This document shows, in pieces, positions 1 through 9,320 of a stretch of 49,305 nucleotides of DNA. The notes beneath the pieces were generated by a model that saw only the letters and a list, made by a program, of their open reading frames with translations, was not told the DNA's origin and ran no database searches. Position 1 is the first letter of the stretch. Each line of letters starts with the position of its first letter. A program made the position numbers and the translations under genes. Source of the stretch: Sphingomonadales bacterium (GTDB taxonomy: Bacteria > Pseudomonadota > Alphaproteobacteria > Sphingomonadales > Govanellaceae); NCBI GenBank assembly GCA_019455285.1, contig JACFMS010000024.1, positions 1-49,305 of the forward strand, given 5' to 3'.

Positions 1-531
1 AAGCTTATTGGCGGAGCTGGCGGCGGCGATCACGCGGGCTCCCAGCGCCTTGCCCAGCTCCACCGCCGCCAAGCCGACGCCGCCCGCCGCGCCCAACACC
101 AGAAGCGTCTCGCCTGGGCAGAGGCGGCCGCGATCAGCCAGGGCATGAATCGCGGTGCCGTAGACGACAATGAAGCCGGCGGCGGTAATGAAATCCATGG
201 CCTCGGGCAGGATCACGGCGGCGGTTTCCGGAACCACGGCCTCCTCGGCGTAGCCGCCCCAGCCGGTGCGCGCCAGCACCCGGTCACCGACGTGAAGCCG
301 GCTGACGCCCGCGCCCACCTCGCTGACCACGCCGGCCACTTCGCTGCCCGGCGAGAAGGGAAAGTCGGGCTTGTCCTGATAGCGGCCGCGAATGATCAGC
401 GTATCCGCCAGATTGACGCCGGCGGCATGGATGGCGACCCGGACATGGCCAGGCTTCATGGCCGGCGGCGGAACGGACGCGCATACCAGGGTTTCCGGCC
501 CGCCAAAAGCCTTGCATAAGACCGCGCGCAT
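1..531 (-). CDS. NADPH:quinone oxidoreductase-like protein (MDR superfamily), 3' end cut by the window edge
   Basis: The first 177 codons are present and the frame runs off the left edge. The translation begins MRAVLCKAFGGPETLV and has the GroES-like N-terminal half of medium-chain dehydrogenase/reductases (SEVAGVVSEVGAG, VGDRVLA). It then enters the Rossmann fold at VLGAAGGVGLAAVELGKALG, the NADPH-binding glycine motif. No catalytic-zinc cysteine pattern is visible, which fits the zinc-free quinone reductase branch. Expected role: NADPH-dependent reduction of quinones or enones in the cytoplasm. The ATG is preceded by a strong GGAGGGGG ribosome site. The gene is divergent from sspB, with about 130 bp between them. 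Exact substrate unknown. Confidence 0.85.
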   Translation of the reverse strand, partial: MRAVLCKAFGGPETLVCASVPPPAMKPGHVRVAIHAAGVNLADTLIIRGRYQDKPDFPFSPGSEVAGVVSEVGAGVSRLHVGDRVLARTGWGGYAEEAVVPETAAVILPEAMDFITAAGFIVVYGTAIHALADRGRLCPGETLLVLGAAGGVGLAAVELGKALGARVIAAASSANKL

Positions 532-661
532 GGTTCCCCCTCCTTCCATCTTGCCGGCGGAATTTCAGACTCGCGACGGCGCGGCGAACGTACTATAAAA
601 TGTCACGACCTTGAATGAAGTTCTCCGTGGCCGCTGGCGGCCGGAGCGCGGCGGCAGGCAG

Positions 662-1168
662 ATGGCGGATAAGAATCGCATTTTATACGATGACCTTGTT
701 CAAAACGCCCTCATCGGCGTGGTGCGGCAGGTGCTGGCTGATACCGCGGCCCATGGCTTGAAAGGGGCGCATCATTTCTACATCGCCTTTCGCACCGACC
801 ATCCCGGCGTCTCCATCCCCGCCTACCTGAAGGAACGCTACAAGGAAGAGATGACGGTGGTTCTACAGAACCAATTCTGGGACCTGAAAGTGACCGACGA
901 TCATTTCGAGGTGGGTCTCAGCTTCAACCAGAAGCCGGCGCATCTGGTCATTCCCTTCGATGCCCTGACCGGTTTTCTTGACCCCAGCGTTGAGTTTGGT
1001 TTGCAGTTCCAGCGCGGCAGCGCCGCCGCCAAGAAAAAATCTGCCGCCGGCCATGCCGCCAAGAACACCGCCGTCGGAGAGACGGAGATGCCGCCCGAGG
1101 ATGACGGTCCTGCCTCCGGCGGCGATGCCAACGTCGTCGCCCTCGACCGCTTCCGCAAGAAGAAGTAG
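662..1168 (+). CDS. sspB: SspB-alpha, ClpXP protease adaptor
   Basis: This 168-residue protein matches the alphaproteobacterial SspB family: a core of about 115 residues containing the stretch [20 protein letters not shown] and the later pair [14 protein letters not shown], then a low-complexity Ala/Lys/Glu linker. It ends [11 protein letters not shown], which resembles the ClpX-docking tail that tethers the adaptor. The family delivers ssrA-tagged and some regulatory substrates to ClpXP. The frame is open 17 codons further upstream, but the ATG at 662 begins the conserved [17 protein letters not shown] and is preferred. The ribosome site is weak (GGCAGGCAG). fumC follows on the same strand about 40 bp downstream, so the two may be cotranscribed. 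Confidence 0.9.
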   Translation: MADKNRILYDDLVQNALIGVVRQVLADTAAHGLKGAHHFYIAFRTDHPGVSIPAYLKERYKEEMTVVLQNQFWDLKVTDDHFEVGLSFNQKPAHLVIPFDALTGFLDPSVEFGLQFQRGSAAAKKKSAAGHAAKNTAVGETEMPPEDDGPASGGDANVVALDRFRKKK

Positions 1169-1206
1169 GGTTGCCTCGGAACCACTCGGTTCAAGGAGGC
1201 AGCATC

Positions 1207-2607
1207 ATGTCCCCCGCTAATACCCGCCGCGAAAGCGACACTTTCGGCCCCATCGAGGTGCCAGCCGACCGCTATTGGGGGGCGCAGACCCAGCGCTCGC
1301 TCCTAAATTTCCCCATCGGCGAGGAGCGTATGCCGCTGCCGCTCATCCGCGCGCTCGGCATTATTAAAAAAGCCGCGGCGCTGGCAAACCAACGCCTCGG
1401 CGTACTGGAGGAAGGGCTGGCGGCAGCCATCGCGCAAGCCGCCGACGAAGTGATCGAGGGTGCGCTCGAAGACCATTTCCCGCTCGTGGTGTGGCAGACC
1501 GGATCGGGCACCCAGAGCAACATGAATGTCAACGAGGTGATCGCCAACCGCGCCAATGTGCTGTTGGGCGGTGATCTGGGCGCCAAAAGCCCGGTTCACC
1601 CCAATGATCACGTCAACCGCTCGCAATCCTCCAACGACACCTTCCCCACCGCCATGCACGTCGCCGCCGCGCTGGAAATCAATCACCGGCTGCTGCCGGC
1701 GCTGGAAGCCATGCGCGCCATCCTGGCCGCCAAGGCGGCGGCCTGGGACGATATCGTCAAGATCGGCCGCACCCATTTGCAAGACGCCACGCCGTTGACT
1801 CTGGGTCAGGAATTCTCGGCTTACGCCCACCAGATCGCCACTGGCATTGAACGCCTGCATGCGAGCTTGAACCGGCTTTACGAACTGGCTCAGGGCGGCA
1901 CCGCTGTCGGCACCGGCCTGAATGCGCCCATGGGCTTTGATGTGGCGGTGGCGGCGGAAATCACCCGCCTGACCGGCCTGCCGTTCCTTGCCGGGCGCAA
2001 CAAGTTCGAGGCGTTGGCCGCCCATGACACCCTGGTCGAGGTGTCGGGGGTATTAAATACCATCGCCGTCGGCTGCATGAAGATCGCCAACGACATTCGG
2101 CTCTTAGGATCCGGCCCGCGCTGTGGACTGGGTGAGTTACGGCTGCCGGAAAATGAACCCGGTTCGTCGATCATGCCGGGCAAGGTCAATCCGACCCAGG
2201 CCGAGGCCTTGACCATGGTCGCCTGCCAGGTGATGGGCAACCACATGACGATCACCATCGCCGGCAGCCAAGGCCATCTGGAGCTCAATGTCTATAAGCC
2301 GGTGATTGCCTATAATCTGTTGCAGTCGATCCGCCTCTTGGCCGACGCCTGCCACAGTTTTACCGCGCGCTGCCTGATAGGACTGGAGCCGGATCGCGCC
2401 CGCATCGCGGAGCTGGTTGACCGCTCGCTGATGCTGGTTACCGCTCTGGCCCCGAAGATCGGCTACGACGAGGCGGCCAAGGTCGCCAAGCACGCCCACG
2501 AGAAGGGTCTGACGCTCTTACAATCGGCGCTGGAGCTTGGCGTGGTGACGAAAGAGGAATTTTTCCGCCTGGTGGACCCCAAGCGCATGACCAGGCCGGG
2601 AGAATGA
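1207..2607 (+). CDS. fumC: Class II fumarate hydratase
   Basis: Fumarase converts fumarate to L-malate in the TCA cycle. At 466 residues it has the family's normal length. It carries the aspartase/fumarase signature [15 protein letters not shown] from about residue 319, plus [18 protein letters not shown] and the [12 protein letters not shown] segment of the active site. Class II enzymes are homotetrameric, iron-free and oxygen-stable. The frame is open from 1171, but the ATG at 1207 has the sequence AAGGAGG eight bases upstream, which decides the start. A small ribbon-helix-helix gene begins 3 nt after the stop and is probably coupled to it. Confidence 0.97.
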   Translation: MSPANTRRESDTFGPIEVPADRYWGAQTQRSLLNFPIGEERMPLPLIRALGIIKKAAALANQRLGVLEEGLAAAIAQAADEVIEGALEDHFPLVVWQTGSGTQSNMNVNEVIANRANVLLGGDLGAKSPVHPNDHVNRSQSSNDTFPTAMHVAAALEINHRLLPALEAMRAILAAKAAAWDDIVKIGRTHLQDATPLTLGQEFSAYAHQIATGIERLHASLNRLYELAQGGTAVGTGLNAPMGFDVAVAAEITRLTGLPFLAGRNKFEALAAHDTLVEVSGVLNTIAVGCMKIANDIRLLGSGPRCGLGELRLPENEPGSSIMPGKVNPTQAEALTMVACQVMGNHMTITIAGSQGHLELNVYKPVIAYNLLQSIRLLADACHSFTARCLIGLEPDRARIAELVDRSLMLVTALAPKIGYDEAAKVAKHAHEKGLTLLQSALELGVVTKEEFFRLVDPKRMTRPGE

Positions 2608-2610
2608 CTG

Positions 2611-2829
2611 TTGACGCAGCTGAAAAAACGCTCGGTCAGCATCGCCGGCCACCGTACCTCAATCTCACTGGAAGACGCTTTTTGGTCGGCGTTGCAGCGC
2701 ATCGCCCGCCGGCGCGGGTTGACGCTCGCCGCGCTGGTCAGCGAAATCGACAGCGCCCGCACTGGCAATCTATCAAGCGCGCTTAGGGTTTATGTCTTGG
2801 AAAATCGAGCCTTGCTGGAGGACGGCTAA
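2611..2829 (+). CDS. Ribbon-helix-helix domain protein
   Basis: A 72-residue protein with a likely TTG start 3 nt after the fumC stop; GGGAGA at the fumC end can serve as ribosome site. The sequence KKRSVSIAGHRTSISLEDAFW followed by LQRIARRRGLTLAALVSEID has the beta-strand plus two-helix pattern of the RHH_4 type of ribbon-helix-helix proteins, which usually dimerise and bind DNA. Members of this family often sit next to fumC in alphaproteobacteria, but their targets are unknown to me. An alternative upstream start at 2604 is in another frame and loses the domain. It converges with the AsmA-family gene, whose stop is 2 nt away. Confidence 0.75.
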   Translation: MTQLKKRSVSIAGHRTSISLEDAFWSALQRIARRRGLTLAALVSEIDSARTGNLSSALRVYVLENRALLEDG

Positions 2830-2831
2830 GG

Positions 2832-5800
2832 CTACTGCTGCGGCTGTTCCGCCGGCGCTTTCTTCTTATCGAGCTTTTTCAACAGTTCCTGGAACAGAAC
2901 CTTGCCGGCGTCTTCCGGCTTAGTGGGCGCGGGTTGCGTGCTCGGCTGCGCTTCACTGGGCGCGGTGGTTGTGCCCTCGGTCGCCGGCGCGGTTTCGGTG
3001 GTTGCCGGCTGCTGACCTTGCAACAGCTGTTTCAGGCCGCCGCCCGAGGTGGTGCTTTGCAATATGGCGCGGCCAATCTCCATCGCCATGTGGTTACGAA
3101 AAGCCTTGGTGTCATAAGTAACAATCGGCGCGCTCAACGCGCCGCCGATATTCACGCCAATCGGGGGTACCTGCGGCTGATCGTTCAATTGCAGCTTGCC
3201 GGCGGACGCCACCGACCAGTTGGGCAGGCTGGCTTTTGCGCCCAGTAGCGCCTTGGCCGCCTCCAATTCAACCACCAGATTGGACAAATCAAGCTCGCCA
3301 TCTTTGGAGGTAATGGTTCCGGCAAAGCCCTTATGCTTGGTTTGCCCGCCGGCCAATGCGCCACCGATCAAGGAGCCAAGGCCGCCGGTGTCTCTTAAGG
3401 TCTTCAAGCCGCTGGCAAGCCTCGGCATGTCAATGCCGCGCACAATGCCATCGGAAAGACCGATCAGGGCTTTGCCATCGATAGAGCGCGCCAGATCATA
3501 GGGGCTGGCGCCCGCGCCGGAAAAGGCGCCGCTTAAATTCATCGTGCCGGTTACCGCCTTGGTATTCGCCGCCGTGGTCAATGCCTTTTCCATGGAGGCG
3601 TTGCGAATATCGAATTTCAGATTGAGCGGACTGTTGGCTGCGCCGCCAAAGGCGAAATCAAGCGCCACCTCGCCGTCGAACAGCTTGCCGGTCAGACCGT
3701 CGATACGCATTTGGCCGTTATTCACGACCACTGTCAACTTAGGCTGTTCGAAGCGATAGCCACGAGCGGTAAGGCTGTCGGCGCGCAACTTTACATTGGC
3801 GTCGAACGTTTTCAGCCAAGCCGTATTGAACGGTTCTTTGGACCAGGGACGAGGCGGCGGCGGCGCATCTTTTTTCGCCTTTTCCGGTTTTGGCGCCGGC
3901 TTCATGAAGCGATCAAGCTCGATCGCCCCAGCGGTGAAATCGCCGCTGATCATGGGCCGCGCGCCAGCCAAATTGACGGTAGCCGCGCCATTGACCTTGA
4001 CCGGCCCGAACTGGCCAGACAGGCCCTTGATGTTTAAGGTCTTTTCGCTCCTGGCGATATCCGTCGCCAAATTCAGCGCGCCCAATGGCTCGGCGTCCTC
4101 GGCAAAGCCAACGCCGAGCCCGCGCACGAACGCCCGGGCATCCTTGCCGCTGACCTTGACCTTCATCTCATAAGTCATGGCTTCCCCGCCGCGATGGAGG
4201 GTGCCGGTGATGGCCGCTTGCCCCCCGGCCACGTCGGCTTTCAGATCAAGGTCGAGGGCGGTGGCCGGACCCTTCAATGTGCCACGCAGGGAAATCGGCT
4301 TATCGTCCTGAGGCGCCGGCGCGCGCAGGCCCAGTTCCCATTGGCCGATGATCGCCGAGAGGGAATTGCCGGCCAGCGTGATGGTGGCGTCCAGCGAGCG
4401 GAAACCTTCCTTGCCCTTCTCCGCCGGCGTCATCGCGCCGGTACCGGAGAACCGCGACGGTCCCAGCGCGCCGGAGGTATTAAAGGCGATGCGGTCAGGC
4501 GCGCCATCCAGGGAAAACGTGATGTCCACCGGACCGCTCTTGACGGCGTTGGGCGGCAACGGCAGCAGCCCCGGCGCGACCCGGTGGGCCTCAGTCAACG
4601 ATTTGCCGGAAATTTTGCCGCTCAGTTTATAGCGTTGTTTGTCACCTTCGCCGCGCACCGTGCCCGTCATATCGACCGCCAGGCCGGCAAGCGCGGCGGC
4701 GCTCAATTTGCGGATGGCAAGACCACCCTCGACCATGGACAGATCGACGGCAAGGTCGCTCCCCTTCAGCTCTTCGCAGGAAAACTGCCCAATGCGCGTC
4801 TTGACGGTCATGGTGGTGGGCGTTTCCGCCTTGGGCGTTGCTGGCGGCGTTGCCGGCTTGGCGGCGTCATCGCCAAATGTGCATGTGCCTTTGGCGACAT
4901 AGCCGTCAAGGTTCAAGCGGTCGACGGTAGCGTCAAGGGTGAGGGTCCGCGGCGTGCCTAAGTCATAGCGCAGCACGCCCTTGGCCGTCGTGGCGTCCAG
5001 CTTCACGGTGGCGTCCTTGGCGATCACCGCCGCCGGGAGAACCGTCAACGCGCCATCCAGAGAGAATGCCTGCAAGCGGTTGGCGCTGACGTCGGCGGGA
5101 ACCGCCTCCAGCCATTGCAGGAGATCGCGCAGGCTTTTCGACGACATCTTCACCCGGCCATCGAAACGGCGATCGCCATCCCGCGCCAGCGCGCCGGAGA
5201 GCGTGACGTCGGTAGTGCCGGGCAGCCGCAGGTGCGCCCGGCTGATCGTGGTCTCACGCGGCGAGGTGACGAGCTTTATCTCAGCCTGCTGCATGCTCTG
5301 CCCACGATACTTGATGGCATCCGCCGTCATCTCGATGGGGCCGCTGAAATCGCCGAGATCAACGGCCTTCAACAAATCGTCCGGGGTCATCGCCGGCGCA
5401 TCTTCGGGCTTTGGCGGCAGGGCGGCCAAGATGACGTCAAGATCGAGAGACGACGCCTTTAGGACGGCGTCGATGGTGGGCGCATCGCTTAAGCCCAGAG
5501 TCAGACTGCCGGCAAGCTGGCTTTCCCCAAGCGAGGCCTGCAAATCGGATACCGTGACCTTATCATTGCCATAGGCGATCTTGCCTTGCGCTTGGAGCGG
5601 CTGATCGAAGGCCATGGCCTCCTCCTTGCCGCCGCCGAGTCGCTTCGCGGCTGCCAGCAGCGACGTCAGCTTGTCCGCCTCGGCGGAAAATTCGCCGCTA
5701 AATCCAAGGGCGTCTGCCAAGCGAGCGTTGCCATCGAGGCGGACCTCGGCCTCGCCCAGCCCCAGTTTGGCCTTGACCGGGGCCACTCCCTTGTCGTCCT

Positions 5801-6416
5801 GCCGGCCCATTGAAAGATCAAGCTTTATGGGCACGTCGCGGTAGGAGAGCCGCCCCTCGGCGTCAAAGGGACCCGCCATGCCGTCGGCCGACAGGGAGAG
5901 GTTGATGTCCTGAGCCAGATGGCGCTTGTTGGTCGCCAGGTCGACGTAACTTAAGGCGCCATCCTTGATGACGAACCGCTGCAGCGAGATGGCGCCGTCC
6001 GAAGCTTCCGCCTCCCCCTCTTTCTTGGTGCTGGCAAATTCCCAGTTCTTGCGTCCGTCGGGCAGCACTTCCAGGGCGATAACCGGCTTTATCAGAACGA
6101 TTTTTTGGACCTCGACCCGGCCAAAAAGCAGCGGCCAGAAGCCGACCCGGACCTCCAGGGCGTCCAGGGTCGCCATGTCTTTGGCCTCGCCCTCGGGCAG
6201 GTTGGCCAACGCCACCTTCTCGGCGGTCAGCGACGGCATCGGCAGGATGGCGAAGGAAACGTCCCCCTCGATGCGCACGTCGCGCCCGGTGGCGGCCTCG
6301 GCAACGCTTTCGATCTCGCCGCGGTATTTGTTCCAATCCAGGAAGCTCGGCACGATCAGCGCCGCTGCGATGAGCGCCGCCACCACCACGCCGGCTATGA
6401 TGAGACCCTTCCTCAA
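2832..6416 (-). CDS. AsmA family protein, large periplasmic membrane-anchored protein
   Basis: A 1194-residue protein with one N-terminal membrane segment (roughly residues 4-24, LIIAGVVVAALIAAALIVP), then WNKYRGEIESVAEAATGRDV, the usual opening of AsmA proteins. Most of the length is beta-rich repeat-like sequence, and the AsmA C-terminal domain is visible around TGTMNLSGAFSGAGASPYDL. The last 90 residues are a Pro/Thr/Gln-rich tail ending in a Lys-rich helix. AsmA-like proteins belong to the bridge-forming repeating-beta-groove group implicated in moving lipids between inner and outer membranes. The specific cargo here cannot be told. It is convergent with the fumC cluster and divergent from the thioesterase gene. 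Confidence 0.88.
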   Translation of the reverse strand: MRKGLIIAGVVVAALIAAALIVPSFLDWNKYRGEIESVAEAATGRDVRIEGDVSFAILPMPSLTAEKVALANLPEGEAKDMATLDALEVRVGFWPLLFGRVEVQKIVLIKPVIALEVLPDGRKNWEFASTKKEGEAEASDGAISLQRFVIKDGALSYVDLATNKRHLAQDINLSLSADGMAGPFDAEGRLSYRDVPIKLDLSMGRQDDKGVAPVKAKLGLGEAEVRLDGNARLADALGFSGEFSAEADKLTSLLAAAKRLGGGKEEAMAFDQPLQAQGKIAYGNDKVTVSDLQASLGESQLAGSLTLGLSDAPTIDAVLKASSLDLDVILAALPPKPEDAPAMTPDDLLKAVDLGDFSGPIEMTADAIKYRGQSMQQAEIKLVTSPRETTISRAHLRLPGTTDVTLSGALARDGDRRFDGRVKMSSKSLRDLLQWLEAVPADVSANRLQAFSLDGALTVLPAAVIAKDATVKLDATTAKGVLRYDLGTPRTLTLDATVDRLNLDGYVAKGTCTFGDDAAKPATPPATPKAETPTTMTVKTRIGQFSCEELKGSDLAVDLSMVEGGLAIRKLSAAALAGLAVDMTGTVRGEGDKQRYKLSGKISGKSLTEAHRVAPGLLPLPPNAVKSGPVDITFSLDGAPDRIAFNTSGALGPSRFSGTGAMTPAEKGKEGFRSLDATITLAGNSLSAIIGQWELGLRAPAPQDDKPISLRGTLKGPATALDLDLKADVAGGQAAITGTLHRGGEAMTYEMKVKVSGKDARAFVRGLGVGFAEDAEPLGALNLATDIARSEKTLNIKGLSGQFGPVKVNGAATVNLAGARPMISGDFTAGAIELDRFMKPAPKPEKAKKDAPPPPRPWSKEPFNTAWLKTFDANVKLRADSLTARGYRFEQPKLTVVVNNGQMRIDGLTGKLFDGEVALDFAFGGAANSPLNLKFDIRNASMEKALTTAANTKAVTGTMNLSGAFSGAGASPYDLARSIDGKALIGLSDGIVRGIDMPRLASGLKTLRDTGGLGSLIGGALAGGQTKHKGFAGTITSKDGELDLSNLVVELEAAKALLGAKASLPNWSVASAGKLQLNDQPQVPPIGVNIGGALSAPIVTYDTKAFRNHMAMEIGRAILQSTTSGGGLKQLLQGQQPATTETAPATEGTTTAPSEAQPSTQPAPTKPEDAGKVLFQELLKKLDKKKAPAEQPQQ

Positions 6417-6441
6417 GCTTTATTGACCTTTGGCGCTGTCC

Positions 6442-6469
6442 TTGTGTCGACTTGAGAGTAGGCTATAAA
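6442..6469 (+). promoter_or_regulatory. Candidate sigma70-type promoter for the thioesterase gene
   Basis: TTGTGT at 6442-6447 and TATAAA at 6464-6469 are separated by 16 bp, in the intergenic space between the divergent AsmA-family gene and the thioesterase gene. The expected start of transcription is about 6476, giving a leader of roughly 50 nt. This is pattern matching only. Confidence 0.45.
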
Positions 6470-6529
6470 GGCATATGAGGACAATGATGCTAATCAGGAT
6501 TTACGGCAAAACCATGACTGACGCCCGGC

Positions 6530-7039
6530 ATGATCGAGTCTGCGCCTATTACCCTTGAACGGCGCTTGGTGCCGCCGGCCTGGGTTGACCATAACGGTCA
6601 TATGAACGTCGCCCATTATGCGGCGCTGTTTGATCGCGCGCTCGAAGGGTTTTTCGAGCTGGTGGGCCTGGGCCGCGCCTATGCCGCCGCAAAGGGATCG
6701 GCGATGTTCGTGGTGGAAACCCATTTTACCTACCAGCAGGAGCTCGTGGCAGGAGATCCGGTGGCGGTGCGCCTGCAACTTCTTGACCGCGACCGCAAGC
6801 GCATCCACTGTTTCATGGAAATGTATCAGGAACGCGATGATTTCCTGGCCGCCACCTCGGAGCAGATCGCGGTCCATGTCGACCTGAAAAACCGGAAAAG
6901 CCTGTCTATCCCGGCCCATGAGTTGGCGACCCTGACCGCTTATCTGGAAGCCCATCGCCGTATCGCCCGGCCCAAGGAGGTCGGCCACAAGATCGGCATC
7001 CGCCGCCGCCGGCCGGTGTCGTTGCCGGCGGCAAGCTGA
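6530..7039 (+). CDS. Hotdog-fold acyl-CoA thioesterase
   Basis: A 169-residue protein of the 4HBT/hotdog type. VPPAWVDHNGHMNVAHYAALFDRA contains the Asp-His-x-x-His-Met-Asn pattern with the catalytic Asp seen in 4HBT enzymes, followed by THFTYQQELVAGDPV. These enzymes hydrolyse acyl-CoA thioesters. Similarity in style to thioesterases linked to carnitine and betainyl-CoA breakdown is possible, but no carnitine dehydrogenase is nearby, so substrate is open. The tail after residue 145 (RRRRPVSLPAAS) is basic. The ATG has no clear ribosome site. The helicase gene begins 34 nt downstream but appears to have its own promoter. Confidence 0.8.
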   Translation: MIESAPITLERRLVPPAWVDHNGHMNVAHYAALFDRALEGFFELVGLGRAYAAAKGSAMFVVETHFTYQQELVAGDPVAVRLQLLDRDRKRIHCFMEMYQERDDFLAATSEQIAVHVDLKNRKSLSIPAHELATLTAYLEAHRRIARPKEVGHKIGIRRRRPVSLPAAS

Positions 7040-7064
7040 CAAACCGGTCGACCTTGGTTATAAA
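7036..7064 (+). promoter_or_regulatory. Candidate promoter of the UvrD/PcrA helicase gene, possibly giving a leaderless mRNA
   Basis: CTGACA at 7036-7041 and TATAAA at 7059-7064 are spaced by exactly 17 bp, close to the sigma70 consensus. The predicted start of transcription (about 7071) falls only a few bases before the helicase ATG at 7074, and no Shine-Dalgarno sequence is visible before that ATG. The -35 overlaps the end of the thioesterase gene. Confidence 0.5.
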
Positions 7065-7073
7065 CTCGGCCCC

Positions 7074-9320
7074 ATGCCCGATCCCTTCGATTTAAATGAG
7101 CTGGCCACGCCGGCGCACGATGCTCCCGCCGCCTATCTGGAGACCTTAAACGATCGCCAGCGCCAGGCGGTGGAAGCGCTCGACGGCCCGGTATTGGTGC
7201 TGGCCGGCGCCGGCACCGGCAAGACCCGGGTGTTGACCACAAGGCTCGCCCACCTCCTCGCCACCGGCCGCGCCTATCCCAGCCAAATCCTCGCCGTCAC
7301 GTTTACCAACAAAGCGGCGCGGGAAATGCAGGAACGGGTCGGCCGCCTCATTGGCGGGGTGGTAGAGGGTATGCCGTGGCTGGGCACCTTTCACGCCGTG
7401 GCGGCGAAAATCCTGCGCCGCCATGCCGAGCTTGTCGGGCTGAAGTCGAATTTCACCATTCTCGACACCGACGATCAGATCAGATTGCTCAAGCAAGTGA
7501 TCGCCGCCGCCGACCTCGATGAAAAGCGCTGGCCGGCGCGTGGCCTTGCCGGCCTCATCGACCAATGGAAAAACCGCGGCCTTACTCCCGATAAAATCGG
7601 CGCCGGCGAGGCGCAGCGCTTCGCCGACGGGCGCGGCGCGATGCTTTATAAAGCCTATCAGGAACGCTTGAGAACCTTGAACGCCGTCGATTTCGGCGAT
7701 CTTTTGCTGCACAATCTGACGATTTTCCAGCAGCATCCGGACGTGCTCGCCGACTACCAGCGGCGCTTCCGTTATATCCTGGTGGATGAATATCAAGACA
7801 CCAACATCAGCCAATATTTATGGCTGCGGTTGTTGGCGCAACAGCACCGCAACATCTGCTGCGTCGGCGATGACGATCAATCGATCTACGGCTGGCGCGG
7901 CGCGGAAGTGGGCAACATCCTGCGCTTTGAAGCCGATTTTCCCGGCGCCAAGGTGATCCGGCTGGAACAGAATTACCGCTCGACGCCGCAAATACTCGCC
8001 GCCGCTGCGGGGCTCATTGCCGAGAACAAAGGCCGGCTCGGCAAAACGTTATGGACCGAAGCCGGACATGGCGAAAAAGTGGTGGTGCGCGGCGTCTGGG
8101 ACGGCCCCGAGGAAGCCCGCGTAGTGGCAGAAATGATTGAACGTTTGCAGGCGCAGGGCCATGCCCTACGGGAAATCGCCGTGCTGGTGCGCGCCGGCTT
8201 CCAGACCCGCGAGTTTGAAGAACGATTCCTCAACATCGGTCTGCCCTATCGCATTATCGGCGGCCCGCGATTTTATGAGCGGCTGGAAATCCGCGATGCG
8301 CTTGCCTACCTGCGGCTAATCCATCAAGGCAATGATGATCTGGCGTTCGAGCGCATCATCAACACGCCTAAACGTGGACTTGGCCCGGCGGCGCTGCAAG
8401 CCTTGCACATCACCGCCCGCACCGGCCAGATGCCGCTCCTGCGCGCCGCCCAGGCGCTCCTTGAAACCGAGGACTTAAAACCGGCCGCGCGTCGGGCGCT
8501 GGGACAATTCGTTGCCGACATTGAGCGCTGGCGCGGTCTGATGGAGGCGGTCAGCCACATCCAACTTGCCGAAACGGTGCTGGAAGAATCAGGCTATATC
8601 GCGCTATGGCGCGAAGATCGCTCGCCAGAAGCGCCGGGGCGGTTGGAAAACCTCGCCGAACTGGTGCGCGCCATGAGCGCCTTCGATAACCTGGGCGGAT
8701 TCTTGGAGCACGTCAGCCTAGTGATGGAAAATAACGAAGGCGGCGGCGACGACAAGGTCAGCGTCATGACCTTGCACGCGGCGAAAGGGTTGGAATTCAA
8801 CACCGTGTTCCTGCCCGGTTGGGAAGAGGGCGTGTTTCCTAATCAGCGGGCGCTGGATGAAGGCGGCGCGCCGGCCTTGGAGGAAGAACGGCGGTTAGGT
8901 TATGTCGGGCTCACCCGCGCCCGGCGGCGGGCAATTATTCTGCATGCCGCCAATCGGCAAGTGTTCGGTAAATGGCAATCGAGTCTGCCGTCGCGCTTCA
9001 TCGATGATCTGCCGGTCGAGCATGTGGTTCATGAAGGCGGCGCCGGGCTTTATCGCGGCCGCGTCAAGACCTGGGAACAGGAAGCGCCTGATGAGCACTT
9101 GATGGCCTGGACCGCGCCGCGCCGCCGGCCCGCAGTGATTGAAGCGACGCCGCGCCGCGCGCCGGTTGTTGAGAGCCCCTCATTCAATATCGGCGAGCGG
9201 GTGTTTCACGATAAATTCGGCTACGGCACGGTGCGCGCGGTGGACGGCAACAAGCTGGAAATCGAATTCGAGCATGGCGCGCCCAAGCGCGTCATGGCCG
9301 GCTTCGTGCGGGCGGCGTGA
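7074..9320 (+). CDS. uvrD: UvrD/PcrA-type superfamily 1 DNA helicase
   Basis: A 748-residue 3'-to-5' SF1A helicase. Visible motifs: the Q-motif region LNDRQRQAVEA, Walker A AGAGTGKT at 44-51, Walker B with DEYQDT near residue 238, GDDDQSIYGWRGA, QNYRSTPQIL, VMTLHAAKGLEF, and EERRLGYVGLTRARR. The C-terminal ~60 residues (FHDKFGYGTVRAVDGNKLEIEFEHG) form the Tudor-like domain of PcrA/UvrD that contacts RNA polymerase. Expected roles are nucleotide excision repair, mismatch repair and clearing stalled polymerase. The stop overlaps the GTG start of prmA as GTGA, indicating translational coupling. UvrD and PcrA cannot be separated by eye. Confidence 0.95.
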   Translation: MPDPFDLNELATPAHDAPAAYLETLNDRQRQAVEALDGPVLVLAGAGTGKTRVLTTRLAHLLATGRAYPSQILAVTFTNKAAREMQERVGRLIGGVVEGMPWLGTFHAVAAKILRRHAELVGLKSNFTILDTDDQIRLLKQVIAAADLDEKRWPARGLAGLIDQWKNRGLTPDKIGAGEAQRFADGRGAMLYKAYQERLRTLNAVDFGDLLLHNLTIFQQHPDVLADYQRRFRYILVDEYQDTNISQYLWLRLLAQQHRNICCVGDDDQSIYGWRGAEVGNILRFEADFPGAKVIRLEQNYRSTPQILAAAAGLIAENKGRLGKTLWTEAGHGEKVVVRGVWDGPEEARVVAEMIERLQAQGHALREIAVLVRAGFQTREFEERFLNIGLPYRIIGGPRFYERLEIRDALAYLRLIHQGNDDLAFERIINTPKRGLGPAALQALHITARTGQMPLLRAAQALLETEDLKPAARRALGQFVADIERWRGLMEAVSHIQLAETVLEESGYIALWREDRSPEAPGRLENLAELVRAMSAFDNLGGFLEHVSLVMENNEGGGDDKVSVMTLHAAKGLEFNTVFLPGWEEGVFPNQRALDEGGAPALEEERRLGYVGLTRARRRAIILHAANRQVFGKWQSSLPSRFIDDLPVEHVVHEGGAGLYRGRVKTWEQEAPDEHLMAWTAPRRRPAVIEATPRRAPVVESPSFNIGERVFHDKFGYGTVRAVDGNKLEIEFEHGAPKRVMAGFVRAA

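Noticed and set aside
1-6. AAGCTT at the very first bases as a sign of a cloned insert end
   Set aside because: It could be a HindIII cloning boundary, but one site at one edge is weak evidence; the truncated oxidoreductase simply continues outside the window.
594-599. TATAAA upstream of sspB as a promoter
   Set aside because: A good -10 but no acceptable -35 at 16-18 bp (TCGCGA only), so not listed as a feature.
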